In this document: piece after piece, positions 1 to 7,437 of the stretch | Position numbering within the stretch: the first letter of the stretch is position 1 | Layout of the letters: every line of letters starts with the position of its first letter | Assembly: GCA_900541965.1 (NCBI GenBank) | Contig: UQLN01000060.1 | Coordinates: 1-26,832 of the forward strand | Direction: 5' to 3' | Origin: an uncultured Parabacteroides sp. | GTDB taxonomy: Bacteria; Bacteroidota; Bacteroidia; Bacteroidales; Tannerellaceae | Length of the DNA: 26,832 nt | Made by a program: the position numbers and the translations under genes | The notes under the pieces: generated by a model | The model's input: only the letters and a program-made list of their open reading frames with translations | Told to the model about the DNA's origin: nothing | Database searches by the model: none

Positions 1-83
1 CGAGGCGCGTCGATGATAAACGCCGGGCGCCGTCGACAGCAGACGCCGAGCACCGTCTATGGTAGACGCAGAAATTAGGCACG
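1..83 (-). repeat. Degenerate 23-bp tandem repeat array, left copy (cut by window edge)
   Basis: Read on the minus strand this is a 12- to 13-base leader (CGTGCCTAATTTC) followed by three 23-bp units at 70-48, 47-25 and 24-2. Each unit starts with KGCGTYT and contains a GTCGAC- or TAGAC-like centre, so each can fold as a small imperfect hairpin with a GCGTC/GACGC stem. The array is still running when the window starts, so its true length is unknown. Leader and units match the plus strand at 9760-9865, apart from one extra unit there. It lies directly behind the terminator of the esterase transcription unit. Confidence 0.85.
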
Positions 84-99
84 GATTACTTTTAGGGAA

Positions 100-150
100 A
101 ATACAAATAGCCCGGATATACATTCGTTTTGTCGTATACCCGGGCTATAT
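100..150 (-). terminator. Intrinsic terminator of the esterase/susCD transcription unit
   Basis: Two 14-base arms at 107-120 and 135-148 pair around a 14-base loop. As minus-strand RNA the only non-Watson-Crick position is a G-U pair, whereas on the plus strand it would be an A-C mismatch, so the hairpin fits minus-strand transcripts better. It is followed on the minus strand by TTTGTATTTT. It sits just past the esterase stop codon. Confidence 0.75.
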
Positions 151-171
151 CATAAGTACGTAAAAGAAGTG

Positions 172-1035
172 TCAGCTACGGTTAAAATGCTTACTGACAA
201 ATTCCATTACGTTAGGCAAAGCTGTCCTCCAATATGTCCATGTGTGTCCCCCATCGCGAACGCGCAGTTCGTGTTTGATATTCTTTTTCTGCATGATTTC
301 GTGGACGATATTGTTCCCATGCAGCAAAGTGTCTTCATCCCCGCAATCAATATAATAGTAGATATTGGGAATATCTTCCTCCTTCATATTTTCCAGCATG
401 TAAATAACGCTGTTCTTATACCAATGGCCGGTCAGGCAACCTTTGCCGTATAACTTGTCGAAAAGCTTCCCCCGGTCGTTATTCTTACTCTTTTCCATCA
501 TCTCGTCCGTATAGACGGCAGCACTAAGCGGGGCACATGCCGTGAAACAGTCCGGGTGATGCAAGCTGTATAAGAATGAACCGTAACCACCCATCGACAA
601 TCCCGAAATAGCACGGTATTGCTTGCCGGGACGCGCCCGGTAACTCTTTTCTATTTCGGGAATCAGTTCTTCAAAGAACATATCTTCGTACCGCTCTTTT
701 CCGTCAAAGGTATTGACATACCAGGTTTCCCCGGCATCGGGCATAACGATAATCATTTGTACTGCCTTGTCTTTCCGGATAGTCCGGTCGGCAATCCGTT
801 TCATATCGCCCATTTGTACCCACGAGGTCTCGTTGTCCGTCCAGCCATGCAGCAGGTACAATACCGGGTAATAGCGGTTGGAAGCATTATAATCGTCGGG
901 CAGGTATATGGAATAAGATACATCTTTGCCCAGAATATGGCTTTTAAACCTGACGGATTCGAGCACTTCGCTTTGTGCCGACAGTGTGAATGCCGCCAAT
1001 GTAAACAGGAAGATACAAGTAATGAATCTTTTCAT
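172..1035 (-). CDS. Secreted CE1-like esterase (alpha/beta hydrolase)
   Basis: This 287-residue protein is an alpha/beta hydrolase of the putative esterase family (PF00756), which includes carbohydrate esterase family 1 feruloyl and acetyl esterases and esterase D. A signal peptide of about 20 residues ends at LSA/QS, so it acts in the periplasm or outside. The oxyanion-hole region LLHGW lies at 61-65, the nucleophile motif GLSMGG at 145-150 (Ser147), and a probable acid in CGDEDTLL (Asp235) precedes GGHTW (His264). The triad order and the length are normal for the family. It is the last gene of the sigma/fecR/susC/susD unit, 27 bases after susD, and a terminator follows. This suggests removal of acyl or feruloyl groups from the glycan imported by that locus. 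The exact substrate cannot be read from sequence. Confidence 0.88.
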   Translation of the reverse strand: MKRFITCIFLFTLAAFTLSAQSEVLESVRFKSHILGKDVSYSIYLPDDYNASNRYYPVLYLLHGWTDNETSWVQMGDMKRIADRTIRKDKAVQMIIVMPDAGETWYVNTFDGKERYEDMFFEELIPEIEKSYRARPGKQYRAISGLSMGGYGSFLYSLHHPDCFTACAPLSAAVYTDEMMEKSKNNDRGKLFDKLYGKGCLTGHWYKNSVIYMLENMKEEDIPNIYYYIDCGDEDTLLHGNNIVHEIMQKKNIKHELRVRDGGHTWTYWRTALPNVMEFVSKHFNRS

Positions 1036-1062
1036 GATATGCTGCTTTAATCAATTAATACT

Positions 1063-2097
1063 TTATTCATATCCCGGATTGTTCGGTGCCAGGTTCGGAT
1101 TCTTATCCATTTCCGTCAGAGGAATCGGCAAAAGCCGGTTATGCTCTTTATAGCTTCGTTTCTCTACAAAGAAAGGTTCTTTGTCCAGCTTCACTTTCAA
1201 GTCCCCGAAAACGGGGTCTGACACTTCACTAAGGATTATTCCCTGGTTGCAACCCAAAGCATCCTGATTCATCACCTGATTGACAATGCCCCAACGGATA
1301 ATGTCTGCACGGCGCAATCCTTCCCCTGCCAGTTCCACCCGCCGTTCACGGCGTACCAGCTCACGCAGGGAAGCAGGGCTGTTGTATTTGGTACGGTCTA
1401 CTTCCGGCATACCGGAACGGGTACGTATATCATTCAGGATACTGTACACTTCCTCATCAATCTGGTTCAGTTCTATTTTACATTCAGCGATGGTGAGCAA
1501 TACCTCGGCATACCGGAACAAGGGTATGCTTTTGGCGGTATTCTCATAGGTCAGCGGAAACTGCGACAGGCTGTTGTAAAACTTCTTAAAGTTGTAGCCC
1601 GAGTGGGTCGCATTGTTTGCCGAACCCGGATAATCGGGACTGGTGCTTTCTGGAACATCGCCATATGCCTGTGTTTTGGTGAAGTAACTGTATGCCCGGA
1701 TAAAACGGACTTCCGCCTGATAACGCTCACGAAGCCCGGGGGTAGTAAACTCAATCTCTTTCTCCTTTTCCAGATATTCGTTGCAAGCATGGATACCTTT
1801 GAAATCCATAAAGTTCTTCATCTGCGTTTCACCCGGCGACATGGATCCGTTGCCAATCACCTGCCAACCGGCAAACCGGTGGAAACTGAACGCATTGTCT
1901 GAAATGGCATCAAAATAAATAGGGGTGGAATTTACTTCCATAAAACTGTAGCATCCCACTACCGCTAAAGTCGCATCCGCCTCTTTACTCCAGAAAGAAG
2001 AAGGGGACAGTTCATCTTTGGGACCTCTTTCCAAAAAGTCGGAACAACTTGTCAGGGATAAGAGTATGGCTGAAAATATGTATACTATCTTTTTCAT
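1063..2097 (-). CDS. SusD-like lipoprotein lacking its middle region
   Basis: The N-terminus is a lipoprotein signal with lipobox SLTSC (Cys18), and CSDFLERGPKDELS opens the mature protein as in SusD/RagB proteins. SusD proteins bind glycans on the cell surface and cap the SusC channel. Here the N-terminal half is normal up to the RFIRAYSYF...YGDVP motif (131-149), then the sequence jumps to the SusD C-terminal domain (FRYAEVLLTIAECK at 194-207, RRERRVELAGEGLRRADIIRW, and HNRLLPIPLTEMDKNPNLAPNNPGY). At 344 residues it is well below the usual 480-600. Compared with the other SusD of this window, about 180 residues are absent between residues 149 and 151 (bases 1645-1653), in frame. It lies 22 bases after susC. 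Whether this shortened protein is functional is open. An assembly collapse is the main alternative. Confidence 0.85.
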   Translation of the reverse strand: MKKIVYIFSAILLSLTSCSDFLERGPKDELSPSSFWSKEADATLAVVGCYSFMEVNSTPIYFDAISDNAFSFHRFAGWQVIGNGSMSPGETQMKNFMDFKGIHACNEYLEKEKEIEFTTPGLRERYQAEVRFIRAYSYFTKTQAYGDVPESTSPDYPGSANNATHSGYNFKKFYNSLSQFPLTYENTAKSIPLFRYAEVLLTIAECKIELNQIDEEVYSILNDIRTRSGMPEVDRTKYNSPASLRELVRRERRVELAGEGLRRADIIRWGIVNQVMNQDALGCNQGIILSEVSDPVFGDLKVKLDKEPFFVEKRSYKEHNRLLPIPLTEMDKNPNLAPNNPGYE

Positions 2098-2119
2098 AAT
2101 GACATCTGTTAATCGGTTA

Positions 2120-5100
2120 TTAGAATGTAAGGTTCAGACCAATGGCATGAACTTGTGTCTGTGGGTAATAGTCGCCTCTGCCTGCCGGAGCTTCCGGGTC
2201 CCAGCCTTTCAGGAATTTGGTAAAGGTCAGGATGTTCTGCGCACTGTAATAAATCCGCAGCTTGGAAATCATCAGCGGTCTTAGCCATTTCTGCGGAAAC
2301 GTATAACCGAACTGTAGGTTTTTCAGGCGGAGATAATTCGCATTCTGCAACCAGAAAGAAGAAACGGTAGACGGCATACTGGGACCTGACAAGGTCTCGC
2401 AAACGCGCGGATATTGACCGTCTGTATTAGAAGTATTCCAACGGTCCATCCATAAAGAAGCCGGCTTGCCGTCGTCTCCGTTGATTGAGCCGATAGCCTC
2501 AATGTCCATATATCCTTTAACCAAAGCCGCACCCTGAAAGAATGCCAACAGGTCGAAACCGGCATATTGCACTCCGATATTGAAACCGAAGTTAATGCGA
2601 GGGTCACTGGAGTCGAGCACTACGCGGTCTTTTTCATCTATCACGTTATCATCGGTCATATTTACATATTTGATGTCGCCCGGCATTACTTGCTGGCCTG
2701 TGATTTTATAGGTCGCCCAATTCCTGATATCCTCTTCCGATTGGTATAACCCGGCTGTTTCGTATCCGAAGAAGCTGTTCAGTGCACAACCTACACGTTT
2801 AATATATTTATCGTCGATAATCTGGTCTACGCCACCCAGATCGAGAATTTTGTTACGGTTATACGAAACGTTTCCTCCGAACGAGAAACCCACTTTGCCA
2901 AGCTGGTCGTTGTATTGAACGGCAAGTTCAACTCCCTGGTTCTTGATCTTTCCTACGTTATCGATAAAACGTTCCAACCCGAATGTGCTGGGAGTTGGCA
3001 CTTCCATCAAGATACCGGATGTCCTTTTCTGATAGTAGTCCAGCGTAAGGTTGATTTTGTGGATTAAGGATACATCCAGCCCGAAGCCCCATGAAGTGGT
3101 TTCCTCCCATTTCAGGTTCTGGTTCTTTGCGTATTTGGTGTAGCCGCCGGTAGCGATTGTCCCGTTCATAGGGTAGTTACCTCCTAAATTGATGGTCGGG
3201 ATAGTTGGATAGTATTCGATATCCACCAGTTCGGAACCGACAGATGTGGTCTGGTTACCTAATTTACCCCAGGATGCGCGTATTTTCAGGTTATCGAATT
3301 TGTCGCGTGCATTTTCAAAGAAACCTTCTTCCGAGATTCTCCATCCGGCGGAGAAAGAAGGGAACACCCCCCAGCGGTTGGCTGTGGCAAAGCGGGATGA
3401 ACCGTCGTAACGGATATTGGCTTCCACCAGGTATTTACCGGCAAAATCATAATTAACACGTCCCAGCCAGGAAATCATTGCCAGTTGGCGGCTGTAGCCT
3501 TCTGCTTTCGCCCCGGCTTCTGCTCCTGCATTAATATCACCCAGTTCGTTGCTTGGAAAGTTCTGGCGATAAGCCGTAGTCAGTTTGTAGTTGTAGAGTT
3601 CGGAATGAAAGCCTGCCAAAACATTCAGATGGTGGTTCCCGAAACCTTTTTTGTATTCCAACAGGACATCGCCCATCACTGTATTTTCAAACGTATCATT
3701 CTGGTACATTTTGTTTGGTCCGTGATATTTGTTCGGATTGTATTGAATATCCTTGATAAATTCGTTGCTGTCTTCGGTATAGAGATTATAAGAGGCTTGC
3801 CCTTTGACGGACAGCCCGTTGATGATGTTGTATTTTGCCGAACCGATAACCAGCATCTGGTTTCTCTTTTTGTCGGTCGTTGCATTTAAGTCCTGCCAGG
3901 CAATCGGGTTACCATCGCCGATTGTTCCGTAAGTCCCGTCCTCCTTTTTATAAGGGACCATCGGTGAAATCATGTTTACCTGACGGAACACCTGTGCCAT
4001 TCCGCCTACATACGGATTAGTCGGTTCCTTGATTGCTATGTTATTATAAGAAAAGCTGAAACTGGTTTCCAGATTCTTAACCGGATTTGCATCGATGTTG
4101 ATACGGGCATTATATTGTTTTTTATTGGCGTTCCTGATGATACCTTCCTGCCCCTGATATCCCACGGAGGTCATATAACGAACCCGTTCGTCGCCTCCGG
4201 TTATGTTGATGTTGTGGCTTTGCTGGAAACCTGAACCCACATAAAGCAAGTCCTGCCAGTTGGTATTCGGATAGGCATACGGGTCGGAGCCGTCTCTGAA
4301 TTTCTGGATTTCAGCGTCGGTATACATAGGGGCTTTCCCTGCATATTTCCGGGCTTCGTTTGTCAGTATGGCATAATCGGCCGAATTGCAATATTCGGGT
4401 AACTCGGTGGGAGACTGCCAACCGAAGTTTGCAGCATAGGAAATGGAAGCTTTTCCCATCTTTCCGCGTTTGGTGGTAATCAGGATTACTCCGTTGGCTG
4501 CTTTTGAACCGTAAATGGCGGCACTGGCAGCATCCTTCAATACGGAAATATTCTCGATGTCGTTCGGGTCGATATTGTTCATGCTCGACTCTACCCCGTC
4601 TACAATCACCATCGGGTCTGCATTGTTGAAAGTGCCGACACCACGGATACGGATTGTTCCGTTGTCCATGCCCGGCTGTCCGCTGCGTTGGGAAACAGTA
4701 ACGCCCGGCAGTAATCCCTGTAAGCCGGCTGAAACGGAAGTAATCGGGCGGTCCTGAATCAATTTACTGTCCACATTGGCAACCGCCCCTGTCAGGTTCA
4801 CTTTCTTTTGTGTACCGAAACCTACAACAATCACTTCGTCCAGCTTCTGTGTATCCTCCATGAGTTCTGTAGAGAGAAAGGTCTGACCACTGGGCTTAAT
4901 CTCCTGGTTCACGTATCCGATATAAGAGATAACCAGAACTGCATTGTCGCCGACCGAGATCGTATATTTGCCATCCATATCCGTGATGACACCATTGCTT
5001 GTTCCTTTTTCAAATACGTTGGCACCAATAATAGGCATCCCCGAACGGTCTGTAACGATACCGGAAACTGTCTTGCCTTTCTGTTGCTCCCGCGAGGTAT

Positions 5101-5464
5101 TGTTCTTATGAATAATATTGATGTACCGGTCATTGATAGAATAGGTAAGCCCCGTATTCTGCAATGCCAGGTCCAATACTTCCTGGATTTGTTTGTTTTT
5201 CATTTGTACGTTCACAGCAATGTTCTTTACATCGTTGTCTACATAGAAAAACAGGAACTCGCTTTGTTTCTCGATCTGCGAGAAAAGTTCGACAAGCGTA
5301 ATTTGCTCCGCCTTTACAGATACTTTGGTTGTTTGCGAGTATGACTCGACCGCCATAGTCTGAAAAAAAGCGACAAAGAGCATAAGGACTGTGATTTTCA
5401 TAATCGATAGCGTTTTTTTCAGGTCCTCGGGTGAGAAGAACCTGTAATGCAAAATATTTTCCAT
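2120..5464 (-). CDS. SusC-like TonB-dependent transporter with STN signalling domain
   Basis: An outer-membrane TonB-dependent glycan importer of 1114 residues, normal for the SusC/RagA family. A signal sequence spans about 22-44 (an alternative start is Met22). An STN (secretin/TonB short N-terminal) domain lies at about 48-118, a carboxypeptidase-regulatory-like domain at about 132-204 (VSGIVTDRSGMPIIGANV), a TonB-box-like stretch LDEVIVVGFGTQKK at 208-221, then the plug and the barrel, ending in GLNLTF. The STN domain is the part that contacts FecR-type anti-sigma factors, which agrees with the fecR and ECF sigma genes directly upstream. Together with the following susD it would form the import pair of this locus. 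The 179 bases between fecR and this gene contain a hairpin but no copy of the ECF-like promoter seen upstream, so it may be co-transcribed with fecR or use an unrecognised promoter. Confidence 0.95.
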   Translation of the reverse strand: MENILHYRFFSPEDLKKTLSIMKITVLMLFVAFFQTMAVESYSQTTKVSVKAEQITLVELFSQIEKQSEFLFFYVDNDVKNIAVNVQMKNKQIQEVLDLALQNTGLTYSINDRYINIIHKNNTSREQQKGKTVSGIVTDRSGMPIIGANVFEKGTSNGVITDMDGKYTISVGDNAVLVISYIGYVNQEIKPSGQTFLSTELMEDTQKLDEVIVVGFGTQKKVNLTGAVANVDSKLIQDRPITSVSAGLQGLLPGVTVSQRSGQPGMDNGTIRIRGVGTFNNADPMVIVDGVESSMNNIDPNDIENISVLKDAASAAIYGSKAANGVILITTKRGKMGKASISYAANFGWQSPTELPEYCNSADYAILTNEARKYAGKAPMYTDAEIQKFRDGSDPYAYPNTNWQDLLYVGSGFQQSHNINITGGDERVRYMTSVGYQGQEGIIRNANKKQYNARINIDANPVKNLETSFSFSYNNIAIKEPTNPYVGGMAQVFRQVNMISPMVPYKKEDGTYGTIGDGNPIAWQDLNATTDKKRNQMLVIGSAKYNIINGLSVKGQASYNLYTEDSNEFIKDIQYNPNKYHGPNKMYQNDTFENTVMGDVLLEYKKGFGNHHLNVLAGFHSELYNYKLTTAYRQNFPSNELGDINAGAEAGAKAEGYSRQLAMISWLGRVNYDFAGKYLVEANIRYDGSSRFATANRWGVFPSFSAGWRISEEGFFENARDKFDNLKIRASWGKLGNQTTSVGSELVDIEYYPTIPTINLGGNYPMNGTIATGGYTKYAKNQNLKWEETTSWGFGLDVSLIHKINLTLDYYQKRTSGILMEVPTPSTFGLERFIDNVGKIKNQGVELAVQYNDQLGKVGFSFGGNVSYNRNKILDLGGVDQIIDDKYIKRVGCALNSFFGYETAGLYQSEEDIRNWATYKITGQQVMPGDIKYVNMTDDNVIDEKDRVVLDSSDPRINFGFNIGVQYAGFDLLAFFQGAALVKGYMDIEAIGSINGDDGKPASLWMDRWNTSNTDGQYPRVCETLSGPSMPSTVSSFWLQNANYLRLKNLQFGYTFPQKWLRPLMISKLRIYYSAQNILTFTKFLKGWDPEAPAGRGDYYPQTQVHAIGLNLTF

Positions 5465-5552
5465 ATTTTTGTACTGATTTAAAGATTCGTAATTCGCTTT
5501 ATCCGCAATGTTTGGTCACGGAACGGATGAAGCGGAAAATAGATTTTTAATG

Positions 5553-5581
5553 AACCGGCAGTACGTTGAGTATTGCCGGTT
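5553..5581. other. Hairpin between fecR and susC
   Basis: Arms 5553-5563 and 5571-5581 (AACCGGCAGTA and TATTGCCGGTT) pair with one mismatch around a 7-base loop. On the plus strand the right arm runs into TTTTTT, which looks like an intrinsic terminator pointing against the operon. On the minus (sense) strand the T-run is missing. It could stop antisense transcription or act as a structure in the susC leader. Its function is unknown. Confidence 0.5.
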
Positions 5582-5643
5582 TTTTAATTAATAGCTTGTT
5601 ATTTGTTTCATGGGCGACTCAGATTAAGTTTGACAATTTGTTT

Positions 5644-6615
5644 CTATTTGATGGTATATACTCCGTTACTGTTGCTCCACCGGATAGGGAGGCTCCGGGC
5701 TATCACTTTTAATATCTGCTCTATACTTTGTTCACTGCTAAATGTGCCGGATATGGTAACAGATTCGTCCATCAGTTTTTTGTTCTCAATCCGGATCGTT
5801 ACCTGGTATGCCTGCTCCAGTTCACGCATCAACCGGGTAAACGGCACGGATTTGTATTTTAAGAGCCCGTCTTTCCATGCAGTAGAGATTTCCGTATCTA
5901 TCTGTTTAATATCTATCAGGTTTGTTGAACGCTTGAATGTCAGTTGTTGGTTAGGAAGCATGGTAATATGCTGTTTGGCCCCGTCGAACCGGATAGACCC
6001 TTCCACTAGAGTTGTGGTAATCTCGTCTGTTTCTTTAGCCGCCTTTACACTGAAATGCGTACCCAACACCGTAATTGAAGCCCCGTCCATCTCGACACGA
6101 AATGGTTTAAGGCTGTCTTTGGCTACTTCAAAATAGGCCTCTCCCTGCAACCGGACCTTTCGTTTATCTTTGCCGAAATTATCCGAATAAGTCAAACGGC
6201 TGTTTTTATTTAAGGTGATGCGCGTCCCGTCATCAAGTAGGAATGTCGATTTCTGCCCGTCCGTCAGATACGTATAATAGGTAGAAGCCGGCTTGTCTGT
6301 ATAATGGAAATAGGATACGGCCAGAAGCAATAAAAGAACGGCAGCTGCGGCAAAAGAGAAGAATTGTCTCCATAAGCGTTTCTTCTTCAGTCGGACGGTA
6401 CGCATATTGATTTCGCGTTGTAGCTTTTCGGCGGAGAGGGAAGGGACGATGGAATGGTTGAATGTGACTTCGGCATCCCAGTAGCTCTTTAACCGGCAGA
6501 ACTCCTCTTTATGCTTCTCATTCTCATTCAGCCATTCGCTTAAATGGAAAATATCTTCTGCCGAAGATTCCCCGCTTAAAATACGTGCAATAATATAATC
6601 TATCCTGGTATCCAT
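5644..6615 (-). CDS. FecR-family anti-sigma factor
   Basis: A 323-residue inner-membrane regulator that holds the ECF sigma factor and receives the signal from the STN domain of the partner SusC. The cytoplasmic N-terminal part is about 1-80 (typical SEWLNENEKHKEEF), one transmembrane helix lies at about 83-103, and the periplasmic FecR domain runs at about 115-210 (DGQKSTFLLDDGTRITLNKNS, RLQGEAYFEV, PFRVEMDGASITVLGTHF). A DUF4974-like C-terminal domain at about 253-321 ends in NGVYTIK. Domain order and length are those of Bacteroidota FecR proteins. It follows the sigma gene by 73 bases and has its own ECF-promoter-like element 36 bases before its ATG. This suggests sigma-driven synthesis of its own inhibitor. 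Confidence 0.94.
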   Translation of the reverse strand: MDTRIDYIIARILSGESSAEDIFHLSEWLNENEKHKEEFCRLKSYWDAEVTFNHSIVPSLSAEKLQREINMRTVRLKKKRLWRQFFSFAAAAVLLLLLAVSYFHYTDKPASTYYTYLTDGQKSTFLLDDGTRITLNKNSRLTYSDNFGKDKRKVRLQGEAYFEVAKDSLKPFRVEMDGASITVLGTHFSVKAAKETDEITTTLVEGSIRFDGAKQHITMLPNQQLTFKRSTNLIDIKQIDTEISTAWKDGLLKYKSVPFTRLMRELEQAYQVTIRIENKKLMDESVTISGTFSSEQSIEQILKVIARSLPIRWSNSNGVYTIK

Positions 6616-6624
6616 TTTGTTTGT

Positions 6625-6669
6625 TTCTATATGTATAGTCGTGAGTGAATCGAAAAACCCTTAGTGAAA
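6625..6669 (-). promoter_or_regulatory. Candidate ECF-sigma promoter in front of fecR
   Basis: The minus strand reads TTTCACTAAGGGTTTTTC (6669-6652), then 10 bases, CGAC (6641-6638), 7 bases and ATAGAA (6630-6625). The same blocks with identical spacing occur before the sigma gene at 7310-7266. AAGGG and CGAC are 16 bp apart, a normal -35/-10 distance for ECF sigma factors. The assignment to the neighbouring sigma is an inference from the duplication and spacing. Confidence 0.6.
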
Positions 6670-6688
6670 ATCAGAAAAAGATACAGAT

Positions 6689-7243
6689 TTATTTTCGCGA
6701 CAGTGCTTCCCTGAGTTTCTTTACGGCACTGGCAAGATGCGCTTCCAGTGTCTTCACCGAAATATCGAGAATCGAAGCGACATCTTTGTATTTCAATTTG
6801 TCTTCCCTTACCAGTTTGAAAGCGATGCGGCATTTGGGCGGGAGCGAATTAATCGCTGCATTCAGCCGGCTGATTTCTTCGCGGCTGATAAGTTCTTCCT
6901 CGGGAGTAGTCTCCGTATGGACGAAAAAGTCAATCGACGATTCATCCAGAGAAACATTCTCCATTGTTTGTTTGCGGTAATAGCTGACAGCTTTATTGCG
7001 AGCTACGGTATAGATGTAGGCATCGATATTGGTCATACCGACCAAAGCGGAGCGGTTGTCCCATAAAGCCAGAAAAGTATCGGACACGACTTCTTCCGCT
7101 TCGGCAGGAGAAGAGACATATATGCCCACAAACCGCATGAGCCTATGAAAATAGGCTATATAAAGCGATTTAAGGGCAGCCTGGGAATTTGACAATGCCA
7201 TTTCCTTGACCCAATATGTGATATTTTCTCGTTCTCCTCGCAA
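6689..7243 (-). CDS. ECF-type RNA polymerase sigma factor
   Basis: A 184-residue extracytoplasmic-function sigma factor of the Bacteroidota FecI/sigma-70 type. Region 2 spans about 22-91 (AEEVVSDTFLALWDNR, then DAYIYTVARNKAVSYYRK), a short acidic linker follows, and region 4 is at about 123-180 (LPPKCRIAFKLVREDKLKYK, then the helix-turn-helix DVASILDISVKTLEAHLASA). The first in-frame ATG (7201) would start inside the conserved first helix, so a TTG start at 7243, just after an in-frame stop at 7258-7256, fits the family better. It heads the operon sigma, fecR, susC, susD, esterase and would turn that locus on when FecR is signalled. An ECF-like promoter precedes it by about 50 bases, pointing to autoregulation. 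Confidence 0.92.
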   Translation of the reverse strand: MRGERENITYWVKEMALSNSQAALKSLYIAYFHRLMRFVGIYVSSPAEAEEVVSDTFLALWDNRSALVGMTNIDAYIYTVARNKAVSYYRKQTMENVSLDESSIDFFVHTETTPEEELISREEISRLNAAINSLPPKCRIAFKLVREDKLKYKDVASILDISVKTLEAHLASAVKKLREALSRK

Positions 7244-7265
7244 CTGCCGGTAAATTTAAAGTAAG

Positions 7266-7310
7266 TTCTATTTATTCTGTCGCCTATAGGATGAAAAACC
7301 CTTAGTGAAA
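7266..7310 (-). promoter_or_regulatory. Candidate ECF-sigma promoter in front of the sigma gene
   Basis: It is identical in its 18-base upstream block (7310-7293) to the element before fecR and shares CGAC (7282-7279) and ATAGAA (7271-7266) at the same offsets, while the bases between differ. Conserved blocks with a diverged spacer indicate selection on a bipartite site rather than a recent duplication. It leaves a leader of roughly 25-30 bases before the TTG start. Confidence 0.6.
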
Positions 7311-7355
7311 TGTTAGATTTTTCATATTAAATCGATAAAGCGGGAGAAATGGTTT

Positions 7356-7417
7356 TTGTAACAGGTTTGTAACATCCGTGTAATTTGTGTGTAATATTTA
7401 TTTCAGACTTTTGTAAC
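7356..7417 (+). promoter_or_regulatory. Pho-box-like direct repeat array upstream of phosphate transporter
   Basis: Seven-base boxes repeat every 11 bp: TTGTAAC at 7356 and 7367, GTGTAAT at 7378 and 7389, nothing at 7400, and TTGTAAC again at 7411. Seven conserved bases plus four variable ones is the architecture of PhoB boxes in other bacteria. A 7/8 match to the Bacteroidota -7 box (GACTTTTG, 7406-7413) lies just downstream of the four contiguous boxes, which places them over the -33 region as for an activator. Regulation by a PhoB-type protein is inferred from this and from the gene that follows. Confidence 0.6.
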
Positions 7418-7437
7418 CGAATAAGCAACACTAATTT

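Noticed and set aside
4808..5344. Plus-strand 178-residue frame inside the first susC
   Set aside because: It is a shadow of a well-supported SusC gene on the opposite strand, with no family resemblance of its own.
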